Assembly: GCF_041146395.1 (NCBI RefSeq)
Contig: NC_091008.1
Span: 5,345,501 to 5,409,500 of the forward strand
Reading direction: 5' to 3'
DNA length: 64,000 nt
Source: Eulemur rufifrons
Lineage: Eukaryota; Chordata; Mammalia; Primates; Lemuridae
Shown here: one piece after another, positions 49,151 through 62,764 of the stretch
Numbering within the stretch: position 1 is the first letter of the stretch
Layout: each line of letters starts with the position of its first letter
Notes under the pieces: model-generated
Seen by the model: only the letters and a program-made list of their open reading frames with translations
The model's database searches: none
Told to the model about the DNA's origin: nothing
Program-made: the position numbers and the translations under genes

Positions 49151-49159
49151 GTGAAGGCT

Positions 49160-49400
49160 TCCTGATGCCAGGTACCGAGTCCTGTGTCAAGTGGAACAGA
49201 AAAGGTAGGATGAGGTCAGTCTGGGCTCCATCCAAAAAGCAATGGGGAAGAAATGAAGGTATTTAAGCATGATACAAGATTTGCATTTTAGAAACGTCCC
49301 ACATGGCCCTGTGAAGAATCAACTGGGGAAGCGGGATGGAAAAGGGGAAGAAGGATGTCTGAACTCAGTCCAAGACCAAGGGGATGACAAAAGATTGGAG
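49160..49400 (+). repeat. Ancient dispersed repeat, same family as 831-2000
   Basis: 'aaggtatttaagcatgatac' and 'aagatttgcattttagaaac' correspond to the '...aagcagggaagtgacatgat' and 'cattttaaaaagatcac' part of that family. Family name not known to me. Confidence 0.35.
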
Positions 49401-50004
49401 GCCACATCTAGCATTACTTTCTCTGCAATCTCCCTACAGCCACAGGCCCACTAAAATACTTCATTCTCACCAGATTTTCAGTTTATAAAAAAACAAAGAC
49501 TATAGTAATTGTCTGAATGACTAAGTAGGTCTTCCAATAAAAAGTAATGAGATTTTTAAATTAAAAATTAATTGTGTAAGAAATATATCCCCAATGTTTT
49601 ATTAAACTAGATGCTAATAATAGAAATTTTTAATTTAACTCAAATTAGCTAAGTGGCATGCAGAGCCTTACAGAGTCCTAGGGAAGGACCAAATTGGCAC
49701 TGAACTGTATCAGCAAATTGGTCTGATGAATAATGATTAATATACAGAAAATTAATGCAATCTTTACATTTCTTGCTTGCCATAATAAATGCCCAGATGT
49801 CAAAATAGTATGTTCTCATATGATTATTACTTTCGAATAGATATAATTAGTCAAAAGCAATTACATTTGACCCAATGGTTTCCAATGGTATCAAAACTAC
49901 TAAAGGCCATCTTTCTCAGCTGATCAGCAATCCTATTTTAAGGATAATAATCCCTCTGCATCAGTAGAAAACCCACCCTTATACTTAGGAAAAGAAGAGA
50001 CCAA
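49401..50004. other. No recognised feature
   Basis: Unassigned AT-rich sequence. Confidence 0.5.
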
Positions 50005-50150
50005 CACCGATAGCTTGGGCAAACAGCATTACCTCTGGGTCTCAGTTTTCTTATATGCAAATTGTGATAGCAACGTCTGCCAGATCTGCTGTCCAGGTTG
50101 TATAGGGATCAAATGAGATAACTAATGTGATCAATTATAAACTGTAAAAA
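50005..50150 (+). mobile_element. MIR SINE
   Basis: 'gcttgggcaaacagcattac', 'ctgggtctcagttttcttat' and 'gatcaaatgagataactaat' are MIR core and 3' landmarks. Confidence 0.8.
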
Positions 50151-52079
50151 ACTAATTAAGGGATCTTGAGAAAGGCCTTTCTTCTCTGTGTGGTAAGAAA
50201 CAGTACTCCCTATAGACCTGAATCATCTTTCCTCAAAACTCACAGCACAGTCAGCACATTCACTTGAAAATCAATCACCGATAGTGTTATGTTTCTTTAT
50301 ACATACATTGCACTAGCCCATATTTTTCAAAGCATCTTTTATTTTCCTTTCAATCAAATATTCTATTTACCTTTTTGATTTAAAAAAATCTTGATAATCA
50401 AAAATTCAAAATCTACTTTTTAAATTCTCTAATTAAAGATACCCCAATTTACTGTGTACAAATTAGTGTCATCTCAAATTTCTAAGACATATGCATCGGA
50501 CATAACAAAAATAGATGAAAAAAACATGTTTAATAAGATTCGAATAAATCAACAGTTACTCTTCTTAGCTTTAGACTGGTTTACAGAGGAAGAAATCATT
50601 TCCTCAGATTAGTGAACAACTATAGAAAGCAGATTGTTGACTTCCATATAATGAATGCATAATATAGATTCTTTCATCTAATATTTTAATATTGTTGAAT
50701 ATCTGGTAAATATGCCAAAATATCCCAGGGAAAAGAGGTAGTCATTTAAAAATGCTAAAAATTATCCTGTCAATTGATTAAAACAAATAAGTTAAAAATT
50801 TATAGAAATATATAAAACTATCCTTTTTTAAAGTTAAACTAGGTACTTAAGACTCAAAAATATTAACAGGACAATTATATTGTATATATAACCAGAAAAT
50901 GATTACTAAATTCAGCAAGTTAAACTGGCACAATGAATACTTAAGCAACCTGGGACAAAATACATGGTTGTAACACTTACAAACTGTCTAGGGACATTTT
51001 ATCACAAATCTTCTTATATAACACACAAATGATTGCCTTTATGAAAATTTTCAGTATGTGTTAGCGCAGTGAAAACTACTAATTATATGTTACCACAAAT
51101 AACTGGGACCCAGAGCTGTCGGTTGCTGAACTTCTCTTTGTGTTTAAAATATAAAATTAGTTTTTACACAGAATGTACAAGTATACACAATGGCCCTCTT
51201 TATGAAGCCAATGTTTTACTAAAACCCCTTTTTATCACCTACAAAAGGGCAGTCGGAGCCTACCAACAAAACAGCTGAAAAGAACAGTAGCAACGAGTAA
51301 ATGTCCCCCCGCTGGGTCTATAAGAAGTGTCTGCTCCCCTCACGAAGGCGGCTGCACGTAGCAGGGTTGGGAAGCAAGTACTGGGTCTATTGTGTATTGT
51401 GTGTAATCTCAAGTGGGGAAAACCAGCTGTCCTTTTGCCCTGGTAAAGGACCCCCTGTGAGCCTCTTCTCATGGGTCGTTATAGTTTCCTTCACCCCTGA
51501 CACTAAATGGGCTTTGAACTGACGGCTGTCTGTCACAAAAAGTTCATCTCCAGATACTTTTCCCCAGAGGTTTCATAGGGTTTAGTTTGAGGTGACCAAC
51601 CATGTCCTAACAAAAAGATGAGTGTGTCCAGGCACAAAGCGCGACAGAGATGTGAGTGACCCTCTTTGTGACATCTTGCCACACAGGATAGAGAACAGTG
51701 AATGTAGTCAGCTAGAGAACACGCAGAGGCGCCTGAGGGGGGAGGAAAGAGGCTTGGTGAGGGCATCTGTCTTCACTTGGAAATAAGTGCTCCTTAATGC
51801 CAGCAGGCATGACTCTCCCAGAAACATGTCATGATCCTGTCTCTGTCACTCTTCCTACAAGAAATAGGCATCGAAACGACAATTTCTAGTCCACCTTAGG
51901 CAAAATTAAGAATGGAGTGCAATGTTAGGCTTCTCTCTGTAAAGCGTTTTTAGAAGGCAATCACTTGTTATGGCTGTAGAATTATAACAGGCCCTAGAGG
52001 TTGTCTAGCCACCACCCTGATGACAAAATGACAAGAGCCTTTCTACGATGTCTTTACCAGAAAGTCATATGAGCATTTT
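50151..52079. other. No recognised feature
   Basis: Unassigned. 51260-51900 is GC-richer and repeat-free to my eye, with short overlapping frames on both strands but no recognisable protein. Confidence 0.45.
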
Positions 52080-52360
52080 CCTTCCTCTCAAGCTCCCTGT
52101 ACTTTCTCTTCTCCTCAGTCCACTGCATAAACACTTACCCACTGTTCGGCGTTAAACGAAAGGCCATCTCTTCTGCAAAGTCTTCCCTAGCTCCACATAC
52201 ACTGCTCTCACAGAACTGATAACATTGAATTATTATTGCACGTTCTTACTAGATAATAAGCCCTCAAGGATAAACACTATGTCTTATGTCTTTTTTTTTT
52301 TTTTTTTGGTACACCTAACACAGTGCTTGACACATAGCAGGCACTTAATAACTATCGATA
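52080..52360 (+). mobile_element. L2 LINE 3'-end fragment
   Basis: 'gcaaagtcttccctagctcc', 'agataataagccctcaagga', 'cacctaacacagtgcttgac' and 'acatagcaggcacttaataa' are the L2 3' end. A T run at 52290-52308 interrupts it. Confidence 0.88.
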
Positions 52361-54027
52361 GCGTAATTCTTTTTTTTCCAGGGCAGGGGCAATCTTACAA
52401 AGCTGGGTTTTATTCAACTTGCTGAGCAGAAGAAAGCACCACCTTGAAGAAGTCTTAGCAGGATCTTCAAAAGGGTACAAGAGGTTAGGGAAGGGAACCT
52501 TCAGGGTTTTAGGGGCTGGTGTTAGTCATGGAGCAGTTTCAGGATGGAAGTTAGTAAGTGTGGTCTATGCAGGACTTGGTCTATACTGTAATTCTTGAGT
52601 TCTTCCAATGGTGGTGAGCCATTACATCAAAAGGAAACCATTTTTAAACAACATTGTTAGAGGGGAAAATAACTTCCTTATTTTCAGCAAAGATTTGCTC
52701 CCTGTTAACTTCCACCCCTGGATCCAAGGTCTGCCCTGTAGTAGAAACCGCCCACCACTCACCGGAAGACACACTGGAAGACAACCACCATGCTTTCCTT
52801 AACATCACTACCGCCACCGCTAGCTCTTGCCCTTTTCAAGCTAAATGTCCCCATTTTCTTTTCCTATATTATTCCTAAAAGAAACATTTTAGATGCTTTC
52901 ATCTCCATTGCCCTCCTCTAGAACTGTTCTATTAAAAGTTTGTAACCATTTCCTTTAAAACTAAACAAAATATCACATGCATGATTCAAACTGTGCATCA
53001 CACAGTAGAACCACTACTACATTCCTCCAGGAATGATACTGTTTTGAATACAGCAATAATTATTCCCCCTTAGCCTTCTCCTGGGTGTCCTTCTATCCTT
53101 GCTCCTGGAAGGGATGACTGAAAACCTCAGTGGAATTAGGACCTCTGTTTTCTCAATGACCAATGTATTCATATTTAACGAGAGAGGAACCCATGTATGC
53201 AGTCCATCATCATCACACATTCATACTAATTTAGAGCTTTTGTTAAAAGCCCAAGATTACAAGCAGTTGCTTCAAGTAATTAGCCTGGTTGAAAGACAGA
53301 AGGAAGGAGTGGGAACAGTCTTAACTGAGTTCTTCAGATTTGAAACAGAATTTTTTATTTAACTTTCCTCTTCTGAAAGTATCTAGCTACTAATTTGGAT
53401 TTGTCCTATATGTAAATATCAGAACAATGTACCAAGAGAACCAGTGTTTTCATATACTTCAAACAACAAATAAGACTCTTTGTTGAAAATATTAACACAT
53501 AGATCACGGGAAAATTTCACTCAATAGCAAATACCATGGGAATCTTTCAGAGAACGTAGATTATATCACATTTCCATGTATCCATTTCTGATTCTATAGT
53601 CCAACATTTGAGTTTTCTGACCCAATTAATGCATTTTATTATCATTATGTTACACCATGTTTGCCTGTGAATATTATTTCTCATTTCTAGACCTGAAAAA
53701 TGTGCTATTATTTTAATGAGCTTGAGCTGAATCAGCATATCAGTTCCGGTCACCTCTCCGCAGCATAGTAACAGAACTTGATCTATATAATTTCAAACCC
53801 AGTATAATCTCCTTGTCTGACAGCATGCAACTATGCAGCTTTATAAATGTACAGTGATTGTATCCTCTGTCTAGCACTCATATTTCTTATATGCTGGTGT
53901 ATTAAAATAAGAAATATTTGGCAGTTTCATCAAAAAAAAAGGGCCAGATGACTTATACTATTAATTTTTATTGAATTTAGTCCTATAATTCTTTGGGAAA
54001 TGTTTTACATGATTTTCCTCTGAAAGT
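52361..54027. other. No recognised feature
   Basis: Unassigned sequence. Short frames at 52600-53360 have no recognisable domain. Confidence 0.5.
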
Positions 54028-54091
54028 TATATTTGTAGAGCTGAAGAGCCATTTACATTTATATTTGTAGAGCTGAAGAGCCATTTATATG
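54028..54091. repeat. Tandem duplication, 32-bp unit, two copies
   Basis: 'tatttgtagagctgaagagc' and 'catttacat' at 54028-54059 repeat at 54060-54091, with a single c/t difference near the copy end. A recent local duplication. Confidence 0.93.
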
Positions 54092-54312
54092 AGAAATGCG
54101 TTTCTTATGAAAATTTACAACATGCTACACTGAGTACTCAGGTCTGACTGATTGTGGGAAGTGGTCTTCCATTAATGATACAGTTAAAATAAGAATACTG
54201 ACCCCATTGCACCCCTTCTAGTTTTGATTCTGTTTATGAAGAATTTGATAACTTAGACATGACATTCACTTCCTTTAAGGGACTCTCTCGGCAAATGATT
54301 TTTTAAGAAAGC

Positions 54313-54367
54313 ATCTTAGCCCATTCAGCTTGCTCTAACAAAAACATCATACATTGGGTAGCTTACA
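54313..54367 (-). mobile_element. MaLR LTR terminal fragment
   Basis: 'cttagcccattcagcttgct' and 'acattgggtagcttacaaaa' are the reverse complement of an MST/MLT1-type LTR end. It is very short. Confidence 0.65.
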
Positions 54368-54930
54368 AAATTCATTCAATGAAATTCTATACAGCTACTA
54401 AAACAACAGAAAATGAGACAGCATAACCTATAAAATATTCTTGCCAAAAATGTTTAACCTGAATTTATCAAGTTTAGAGGAAACACAAAAAAATGGAGGA
54501 GAAGTGAAATAACACCATACATAAACAAATAGATAAATTGAGAACATGGAACATTTTAACAAATACAATGCATAAACCTTGAATAGATCTTGATTTGGGA
54601 AAAAAAGTTATCTGTAAAGACACTGAAGAGACAACTGGAGAAACTTAAACATATACGGGATATTAGATGACAGTAGGAAATTTTTTCCTAGGTATGATTA
54701 CACTATTGTGGTTATATCTTTATTCTTAGAAAATTCATGCTGAAATATTTAGTGGTAAAGTATCATAAAGTCTACAACTTACATGCAAATGGTTCAACAA
54801 AACACACACTGATAGCTATAGACACAAATAGATATAAACATATAGATAAAGAAAGCATATATAGGAAAACATTAGACTTAGATATTAAATAGGAAAAGCA
54901 ATTAATTGGGAGAGTACAAGAAAACATTTT
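54368..54930 (+). mobile_element. Old L1 3' UTR (L1M-type)
   Basis: 'gccaaaaatgtttaacctga', 'aatagatcttgatttgggaa', 'aaagacactgaagagacaac', 'gattacactattgtggttat', 'agaaaattcatgctgaaata' and 'acttacatgcaaatggttca' follow the 3' UTR of old mammalian L1 subfamilies. Confidence 0.65.
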
Positions 54931-56689
54931 ACAATATTCTCTGCAAGAGAATAAGCTTCAGTTTTAACCAAAAACAGTGTAGAAAGGGCTCTTCTAAATA
55001 AATATAGTTAACTACAAACTGTTACATACTAGTTAACCATTCACTAGTTTTCAAAGAATAAAATTACAATGAAAACTAAAACTTAGGGCACTGCTTAACT
55101 TTTCTTTGATTATTTAGGATGCAATCAAGCAATCAGAGTACAGAGGTTGTTATAAATTGACTTGAGGTCATTCTCTGAAAATTGCTTTTTTGAACAAATT
55201 CCAACATCAGCTTCCTACAGTTTTAAAAATTCTTTCTTTTCCAAAAAAAAAATAAAGAAAGAAAACCCAGATTCCAAATAAATAAGGTATTCTAGGGATG
55301 GGAAGAACTGTTATTTTGAGATTTTAGGCTCCTTTTTAATTAAACAGTAGCATTCTAATTTTGCAAGGAAGGACTAGCACTTTGCCTCTCAAACTGCTTT
55401 TAGGATGTTTAGGTGATCAGATAGATGGTCCCTTCTAGAAGGCACCTGAATATGATCTGGTTGTGACCTGAAGAAACAACTTCAGTGGTTGTTTGAATAC
55501 GAATTATCTACTCAGAACCATAGTTTACATGAAGGAAGCCCAATGGCATTCAAGAACAGCAAAAGCCACTTCCAAGTTCTTAAATATTTATTCAATTGTT
55601 ATTAATCTGGTTATTTCCAAGAAAACCAGTTTAAAAGAGTGTCCCCATCTATTTAATGAGGAGTGATGCTAAAGCAAAGAGAACTGTAGAGGGTGTTTTC
55701 TTTTTAAGACTATAGTTTTATTTTAGAGCAATATATGCACATTTGCTGGTTACAAAACTTTCTTCCTTAAAAACACTCCACTCCCTAGAACAGTGACGGT
55801 TTTTTCTAAGTCACAGTCAAATGTGCCATCGTTAATACAGTCATAAACTCTCCTAGCTGATCCTAAGGGTATGTGAATATGCCATCCTGCAGGCAGCAGA
55901 AAACCAACCTAATGGAGAAACTGATGATTCACATGGTTAAATTATATTTTTGCTTCAAGTTTGCTTTTAAAGCTAGTTCATCTCTCAGTGAAATCTTTTT
56001 TTTAATACAAACACTAAAGTTCATACTAAGCAATTCTTCAGCTACTCCAAAATATACAGTAGAATGTTGATGGATTTCTGGCTGGGTTTTAAATCCAGCT
56101 CCCCAAAGAGTAAGAACAACAGAAACCAAAGTTCCTGCAAAGCCTTCAGGACAAAACTTCAAGAATAATGATTGTAATGAAAATACTCTTTGGAACTTAG
56201 AAGACTACAATATTTTTTCCCTCTACAGCACCAAAACTGAGCCAGTAGCAAAAGTGGAAAAGAACTAAAAGGTGTTGCATATAAATGAGAACAAAACAGT
56301 GAGAAAAACAATGCAAAGATTGAGCCTACCAAAACATCACTGATTTCTGGTAAAGAGTAAAAAGACGAACAGATTTTGGATGGAATTCTGAGAAGAGTTC
56401 GTTTAACTACAGAATCAAGAACTGGTCTTAAGTATTCTTAATATCATTAATGATTTTCTTAAATATCACTTGCTAATCTTTTATACCATGGTTATACCAC
56501 CCGCTTTTGAGAGTTCACTACAATGTCAGTGGGTTTGCCGAAAGATCAGCACTTTCATTCACTTTCCAATGTGCAACTTCGCTGTACACATCATGGGCTG
56601 TACAAATGTTCATAACATTTGAATCATCAGTTCCACTTATAGGTAATTATCAGCAATGTACACAAACATATATATCAGATTATTTGCTG
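54931..56689. other. No recognised feature
   Basis: Unassigned AT-rich sequence. Confidence 0.5.
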
Positions 56690-56800
56690 CAAAGTTCTTT
56701 ATGAAAACATTGAAAATAATCTAAATGTACAAAAAGAAATTGTTAAATTGTGGGAAATTCTCATGAATATTATACAGAGATTTAGCAAGGCTTTACAATG
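56690..56800 (+). mobile_element. Old L1/HAL1 3'-end fragment
   Basis: 'gaaaataatctaaatgtaca' and 'attgttaaattgtgggaaat' followed by 'atgaatattatacagagatt' resemble the L1 or HAL1 'caatggttaaataaattatg' and 'ccatacaatggaatactatg' region. Confidence 0.45.
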
Positions 56801-59760
56801 CGTGTCTACTACATTTATAAGAAACTATTTTTTCTACCTTTATGCTACCTTTATAAGAAAAAACATCTTTTTAAGTTTGCTGTGTTCTAGATATGTCTTT
56901 GGATTCTTGAGAACATTCATTTAAGCTACACATTATTGGGTTACTTGATTCAGACTCCACATGAAAGGCTTTGATAAAACTTAAATATTTATTGTACCTA
57001 ATTCTGACTAGTTATTATTTAGATTCTACTGCTATTGCTCTATCCATGGTGGAGCATTGAAAATCATATCTTTAAGGAAAGAAAAATATCACAATATTCT
57101 TAATGAACATAAGAATGGGCTGTATACTCTGAAATTTGTCACAAAGAAAATGGCATTAACTAGGACAAATAACTGTATTGAAAAAGAAGTTATATAAAAT
57201 ATAAGTTACTTCATTTTTCTCCAAAAGTGAAAGTAGTTGAGTTAGGTAGCTGCTATAGCTGAGTTAGGTGGCTGAACTAAAGGCTAAAGTTCAGCCTTTA
57301 GATAGGATGAAATAATATCCAAAGACTTGCTGTGTTTGGCAAAGTACTTTCAAAAATCACTTAAATGCTTTTAGGTAGGTCTGATACTCCAACCTGATGG
57401 CAGGATAGCCTCATCTAACAAACCACACACTTTTATGTTACTTGCCTGACGTTTTGAGTTTGCCTTCTGGCTTTAGGCTTTCGTCCTACCTGGAGAAACC
57501 CTGTTTGCATTAGGTTTTGTTCTTCTTCTTCTCTTCCATCTCCTTCTTTCTAGAAACTCATCAAGCTCTACTTACACAAATTGGGAAACACGTTCTTTAT
57601 CAACCTTGGACTATCTCTGCTAAAGTTTTACAAACCTCCAGACTCCTTCCCTGTAGATGGCCCTGGTGGAAAACAGTTATCAACCATGGAACAGCTTACT
57701 CTTAGCCATATTATTTTATCTAAAAGGAAAAAAAAGTGTTCTATGACCAAAAATGTTTGGAAAGCATGACATATTAAAGTTTCCATTTTGGAGATTCACA
57801 ATACACAAATCCTATAGTAAATAAATCTGCTAGTTGAGAACCACTCTTTTAAGTATGAATATTTGCCATTGCTGTTTCCTCAGTCATGCAGCTGGACTGA
57901 ATCATAAGCACATCTATCGCCCAGGAAAGGTCTAGAGACTTTGGGACCTAAGGCCGATGAAGCCCCAAATTAGATGCCAACAGTCATCCAGGTAAAGTGT
58001 CATCAATGGAATGGAAGCAAAATAGAGTTTATATTCACGCTAGAGAAGGGGAGGGAGGATAGGACAGTGGCCCAACCAGAATGAGGGGTCTCGTTTAGGA
58101 CTATGGAAGATACTCTATTTTTGCAGTGCCATAGATACATGGCTACATCCCAAAGACAATCCTGTCCACTCTGTTTGCCAACAACGAAACCCATTAGGGC
58201 AATGCTGTTCATTGAGGGCTTGTTTGTTGTGTTTACTCTTGATTTTTAGGAATCCAATGAACATCATTAATCTCATCACATCCTATAAATGCAAAAACAA
58301 TGTGAATGTTTAAAATGCTAGTGGCATATGATTACAATTAAACAAAAGTGGCGACATAATAAATTGAAAACGGTAAGAAAAATGATGTATGATGCACATA
58401 TGCAGGAGATCCATGTGACTGATTATAAAATTCCTCTGTCAGATTTCTTCTTGAGGATTGATGATGGAAACAAGGGTTTTCTGCTCCAAAAAATGAAGGC
58501 TTAAAAGAATAAAATATATTCTGAGTCCAATGGGTCATGAGCTCACACATAGAAAACAGAAAGTATACCTCAGACCTCTCAATTCAAGGATACTTCTTGC
58601 TAAGAAAAAAAAAATTGAATTCTTTTTTTAATATTCCAAAAATGGTAACATAAATTTTACCATCAACACATAGCATTCCTCATACAGAACTTGATTATAG
58701 AACCAACCCAATATTCAGAAAAGTATCTTTAGAAGTAGCTGAAATTTAGAACATTAAATAACTTTTCACAGAAGGAAACTATATATAAGAACATAAAAGC
58801 CCTGGTTTCTTTATGGATGTAATTTCTGAATGCAATAGTTTTTCTTTTATTAAAAACTTCCAGATGCTTAACATGTATAGTAGTACTAAGTCACACTGTC
58901 AGGCTTGCTGCTTAAACTCCTGTGAAACTGTCAGTAGATCTGTAGAGTTTAGGAGGTAGATTTAGGGGACAGTATATTTGGCTAAATTTCTTCTTTGTAG
59001 TTTACAATAGCTTTGGTTGGAATAAATGATCTTCCCGGCCTTTATTACTCAATCTACTTTCCTATCTTTCCTGATAATTGTTTTCTCTCAGAAGGCAAAG
59101 TAACTAGTTAAAAAAAAAAGTCATTTTCTCCTCCAGACTTCCTTGAAGTCCATACTTTGAAACTGTATTAAAGAAAAAAAAAATTGCTCACCAAAGCTTG
59201 ATAACTTGTACAATTCCTGTCACTCTACTAGGTGTCCTACAAGACAATTGACGAAGGTGTTTCACTTGGCCAAACCACTGTCCACACTAGCTACTCGTGC
59301 AGTAAGCAAAGAGCATTGCTGATGACAGTGGACGTTCATTTCAGCGGGAGGTAGCGTACTGGCTTTCAGATTTTCTTTCATAGTACTTGTCACCGTGTGG
59401 TTGTAGCCAGATTTACACTTTCTCTGTGAAATGTATTGCATATTTCATTCACCATTGGCTAAAATATTGTTAATTCCTAGAGATTTTTCCTGTTATTATT
59501 TAAACATAGATGTACAATTCATGTATTCTCATTGTGCTGTCAATTTAAATTTCAATGTAACAGCATTTTTACATACAACCAAAAGTTAAATCAAGTAAGA
59601 AAGTCTCAAAGACCTAAGAAGCATCTTTAATAACTTTCTCACAATATAGATTTTCTATAAATAATACAATTTAGGGGAAAGTTATTTTTCACATACTACC
59701 TTGTGAACTAAGTAGTAACTATTAGTCAAAAAACCAACCAACTGCTTTAAATAAATACAT
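56801..59760. other. No recognised gene; small hairpin and a possible DNA-transposon end
   Basis: Mostly unassigned. A perfect 9-bp stem with 7-nt loop lies at 57277-57301. 'gctagttgagaaccactc' at about 57829 resembles a MER5-type terminus. A pyrimidine-rich 'ttcttcttcttctcttcc' lies at 57520-57540. Confidence 0.45.
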
Positions 59761-60104
59761 AAAAAAGCAATGGAAGCCAGGCAGGGTGGCTCACATCTGT
59801 AATCCCAGCACTATGGGAGGCTAAGACAGAAGGATTGCTTGAGGCCAGGAGTTCGAGACCAGCCTGGGCAACATAACAAGAACTTGTCTCTACAAAAAAA
59901 TCTATAAAATTACCCAGGCATGGTGGTGCATGCCTGTTGTTCCAGCCACTTGGGAGGCTGAAGCAAGAGGATCCCTTGAGTCCAGGAGTTCAAGGTTACA
60001 GTGAGCAGCTACACAGTGAGCTATGATAATGCCACTGCACTCCAGCCTGGGCAACAGAGTGAGACTCTGTCTCTTAAAAAAAAAAAAAAAAAAAAATCAA
60101 TGGA
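59761..60104 (+). mobile_element. AluJ-type Alu with target-site duplication
   Basis: 'aaaaaagcaatgga' (59761-59774) and 'aaaaaatcaatgga' (60091-60104) flank the element with one mismatch. The body reads 'gccaggcagggtggctcaca' to 'ctgggcaacagagtgagact', with the older AluJ right arm ('gagctatgataatgccactg') instead of the strepsirrhine variant. Confidence 0.93.
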
Positions 60105-62640
60105 TTGCTGTAACTTGGTGATAAAATCCCATATGAATATCTAGAATTATATTACAGGTCAAAACATAAAGGAAAAAAATTGAAAGACATAGAAAATTGT
60201 CATTAAAAAAACAAGAACAATACTATGACTTGAAAGCTTAAAAATATAAATGACTTTTTTAAAAAGCATGTGGTGAGATGTTGACCGTCTAATGAATGGC
60301 AAGCTCAGTCAGTTACACGTTGTATTTCCCCAGCTTTCCAGCTCTGCTATTATTCCATCACCTTCTTTGCCAGCATACTACATACACCCCACGAAAGAGA
60401 CAGTATTACATTAATAGCCATTTCCGGATTCCATTAATTTTAATAAATAATATTACTACCATCATTTCTAGCAATGCTTCTGGTACAGAATTTTGAAGAC
60501 AAGTTCTGTGTTGAAAAGTGTACGTTATCTCTAGACATAGCGGCTTGGATGACACTGGAGATTGGACTTTTAGTAATTTTCGGACAGTGTCCTATGGAGT
60601 CCTAAGGTTCTTTGAAGATGCCGCAGGGAAAGAGGTGGGCAGCAGAAGGAAAGCACATGTAGGGTTTTGGCCTCTGTCCTCTCTAACTTCCCAGGTCAAT
60701 CAGTGTTGCTAACATTGTATTCAATTTCATACGCTGGAGTTTCTCATAAAATTTCATTTTTTAAAAAGGTTCAGCCTCTTTAAGAAATGTGATAAAACCC
60801 CTGAACTAATTGACCTCCAAGATATGTATTAGCTTTAACGTGCTATGGCTCACAAAGTTCTCAGAGAAAATGTTTAAAAGGCATGGGGTGAGAATATCAG
60901 TGTATGGAAAGAGATGGACCACAATAAAAGTCCTCTACCAAGCCGAGCTGTCAGATCTTCATTGTAATTACCATGAACTTTCACAGAGAACCTCCTATAC
61001 AGAGCTCTACAATAAGCCCTAGAGATACACAGATACAAACTGGAGTCCCTGCCAAGGAGCTCATAAATGAGATTGGTAGAATTGGACCCTAGACCCCATT
61101 CCCTTAGGAAGTGGGATACAGTTATACCATGAGACCCATTACCAGTTACCATGTCCGAACTGCCCATGAAGGTCCTGTGATCCTTGGTCCACTTAACCCA
61201 CTTGACTCCCAACCATCCTCAGAAAAGTAGTGATTTAAGAAACTCACTTCCATCTGAACTTTGTCTACTCTGACCTTGTGCCCTAATTCATTCAGTAAAA
61301 AAAAAAAAAAAAAAAGATTTTTAGTATTCCAAAGTTCACTTAGAAGCCCTAGAACTTGCCAGCATTTCTGGCATGACTTTAAAGTAAAAAGGTTGGTTTT
61401 TGGATGTGGTTTGTGGAAATCACTTTTATCTTATGATCATATCACATACATATCTTTAAAATGCTGGCTACAGTTGGAGCCTCTGAGACCACAGACTGGA
61501 GTTTCATAATTCCTGGAAGGGTAATACAAACAACTTACCTTTGATAGCTCCCAGAACTGGCCTAAGACAGGAATGTTGAGTAAGAAAGGTATCATTTTTC
61601 CTGGCATATTTAATTATAGCATTTTAAAGATCAGAAATGGAAGTATAATATAGAGCTATAATGGAGAACTCCTCTGGCTCCCAAACTATATTCCAGAAGT
61701 ATGTAACAATAAGAACTCTAAATTACCAGGCTAAGTATGATGGTAGAGAGAGATGATTCTGAGAGGTTAGGGGATATGGATGGCTTTTTCTTCCCATCCT
61801 TTATGCTTTTTACATGGGAACTCTTAGATAAAGAAAGGAAAAAATAGATTTTACCCCTGCCCCAACCAGCTACTTCTATGAGGCATAGTCTGACTCTCAA
61901 CATAACCATAATGTACAAATTAGAGCTGGCTACAACTCACACAATTTACTCAGCCACTTAGTCTAAATGTGAAAATTGTATTTAAGAATGTCCTGACCAC
62001 ATTTCAAACACAGGAATAAAAACTTTGTGTACATAGTCTAGGACACTAGAGCTCCTACAATCTAAATTATTAACGTCCAAGTGAACAGATACAATTTTGG
62101 CATTTCTGGAAAATAAGGCCTACATCTACTACACATGCCTTTATAGCAAAAAGACAGACTGAACAAAAAGACTAAGGAACACAATATGAGGAAAAATAAA
62201 GAATGCATTTCAACTATCATGTGGCAATCGAAGTTGAAATTGAGACCCCCAGATGAAATGATGTCAAAAGCATGATGGTGATTCCAAATGATTCTTACAG
62301 GATTCTGAGAAATTACCAAGTGTCTGCACAAAATCCCCAACTGGTAAACTCAATTACACTCAGGCCATTTATTCTAGTTATTGGAATACCAGCCTAAAGT
62401 TCTTATGTTTGCATTTATCTACTAAATGAACTTTTTAACTAATATAAACGTGAAATTTACTAGATTTTTAAAAATATCTTAAGGCTCTAGCCTTCAAATA
62501 TAGGTGGAAGAAATTATTTTCTTTCTCCAGGAATATTTGCCATTGCAAAGTCAAGTGATAGAAGTCAGCTAGGGATTTAACTGGGAAGGAGCTGGCAGAA
62601 TAAAGCCCCACCATTCAGCTCAGTCCCTCCTCCTTGTGGT
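60105..62640. other. No recognised feature
   Basis: Unassigned, with an A run at 61297-61315. A minus frame of 112 codons (60874-61212) is not recognisable. Confidence 0.5.
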
Positions 62641-62655
62641 CACAGAGGGGAGGCG

Positions 62656-62674
62656 CCTGCCACCTGGTGGCATT
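62656..62674 (-). promoter_or_regulatory. Candidate CTCF binding site
   Basis: 'tgccacctggtggca' at 62658-62672 fits the CTCF core in its reverse orientation (pattern TGCCMCCTRSTGG). The surrounding 62610-62675 is a small GC-rich island in AT-rich DNA. It is a motif match only. The near-palindromic core also allows a forward reading with a weaker match. Confidence 0.4.
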
Positions 62675-62764
62675 TCCTCAAGGAATCCTATCATTTAAAC
62701 GACTTACAAATACTCATTTGGAGAAATATATGATGCCAATGAAAAGTGCTCAGTTTTATGCAGT

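Noticed and set aside
57829..57846. A full MER5 element
   Set aside because: Only one terminus-like word is present. Without a body or a second end it could be chance.
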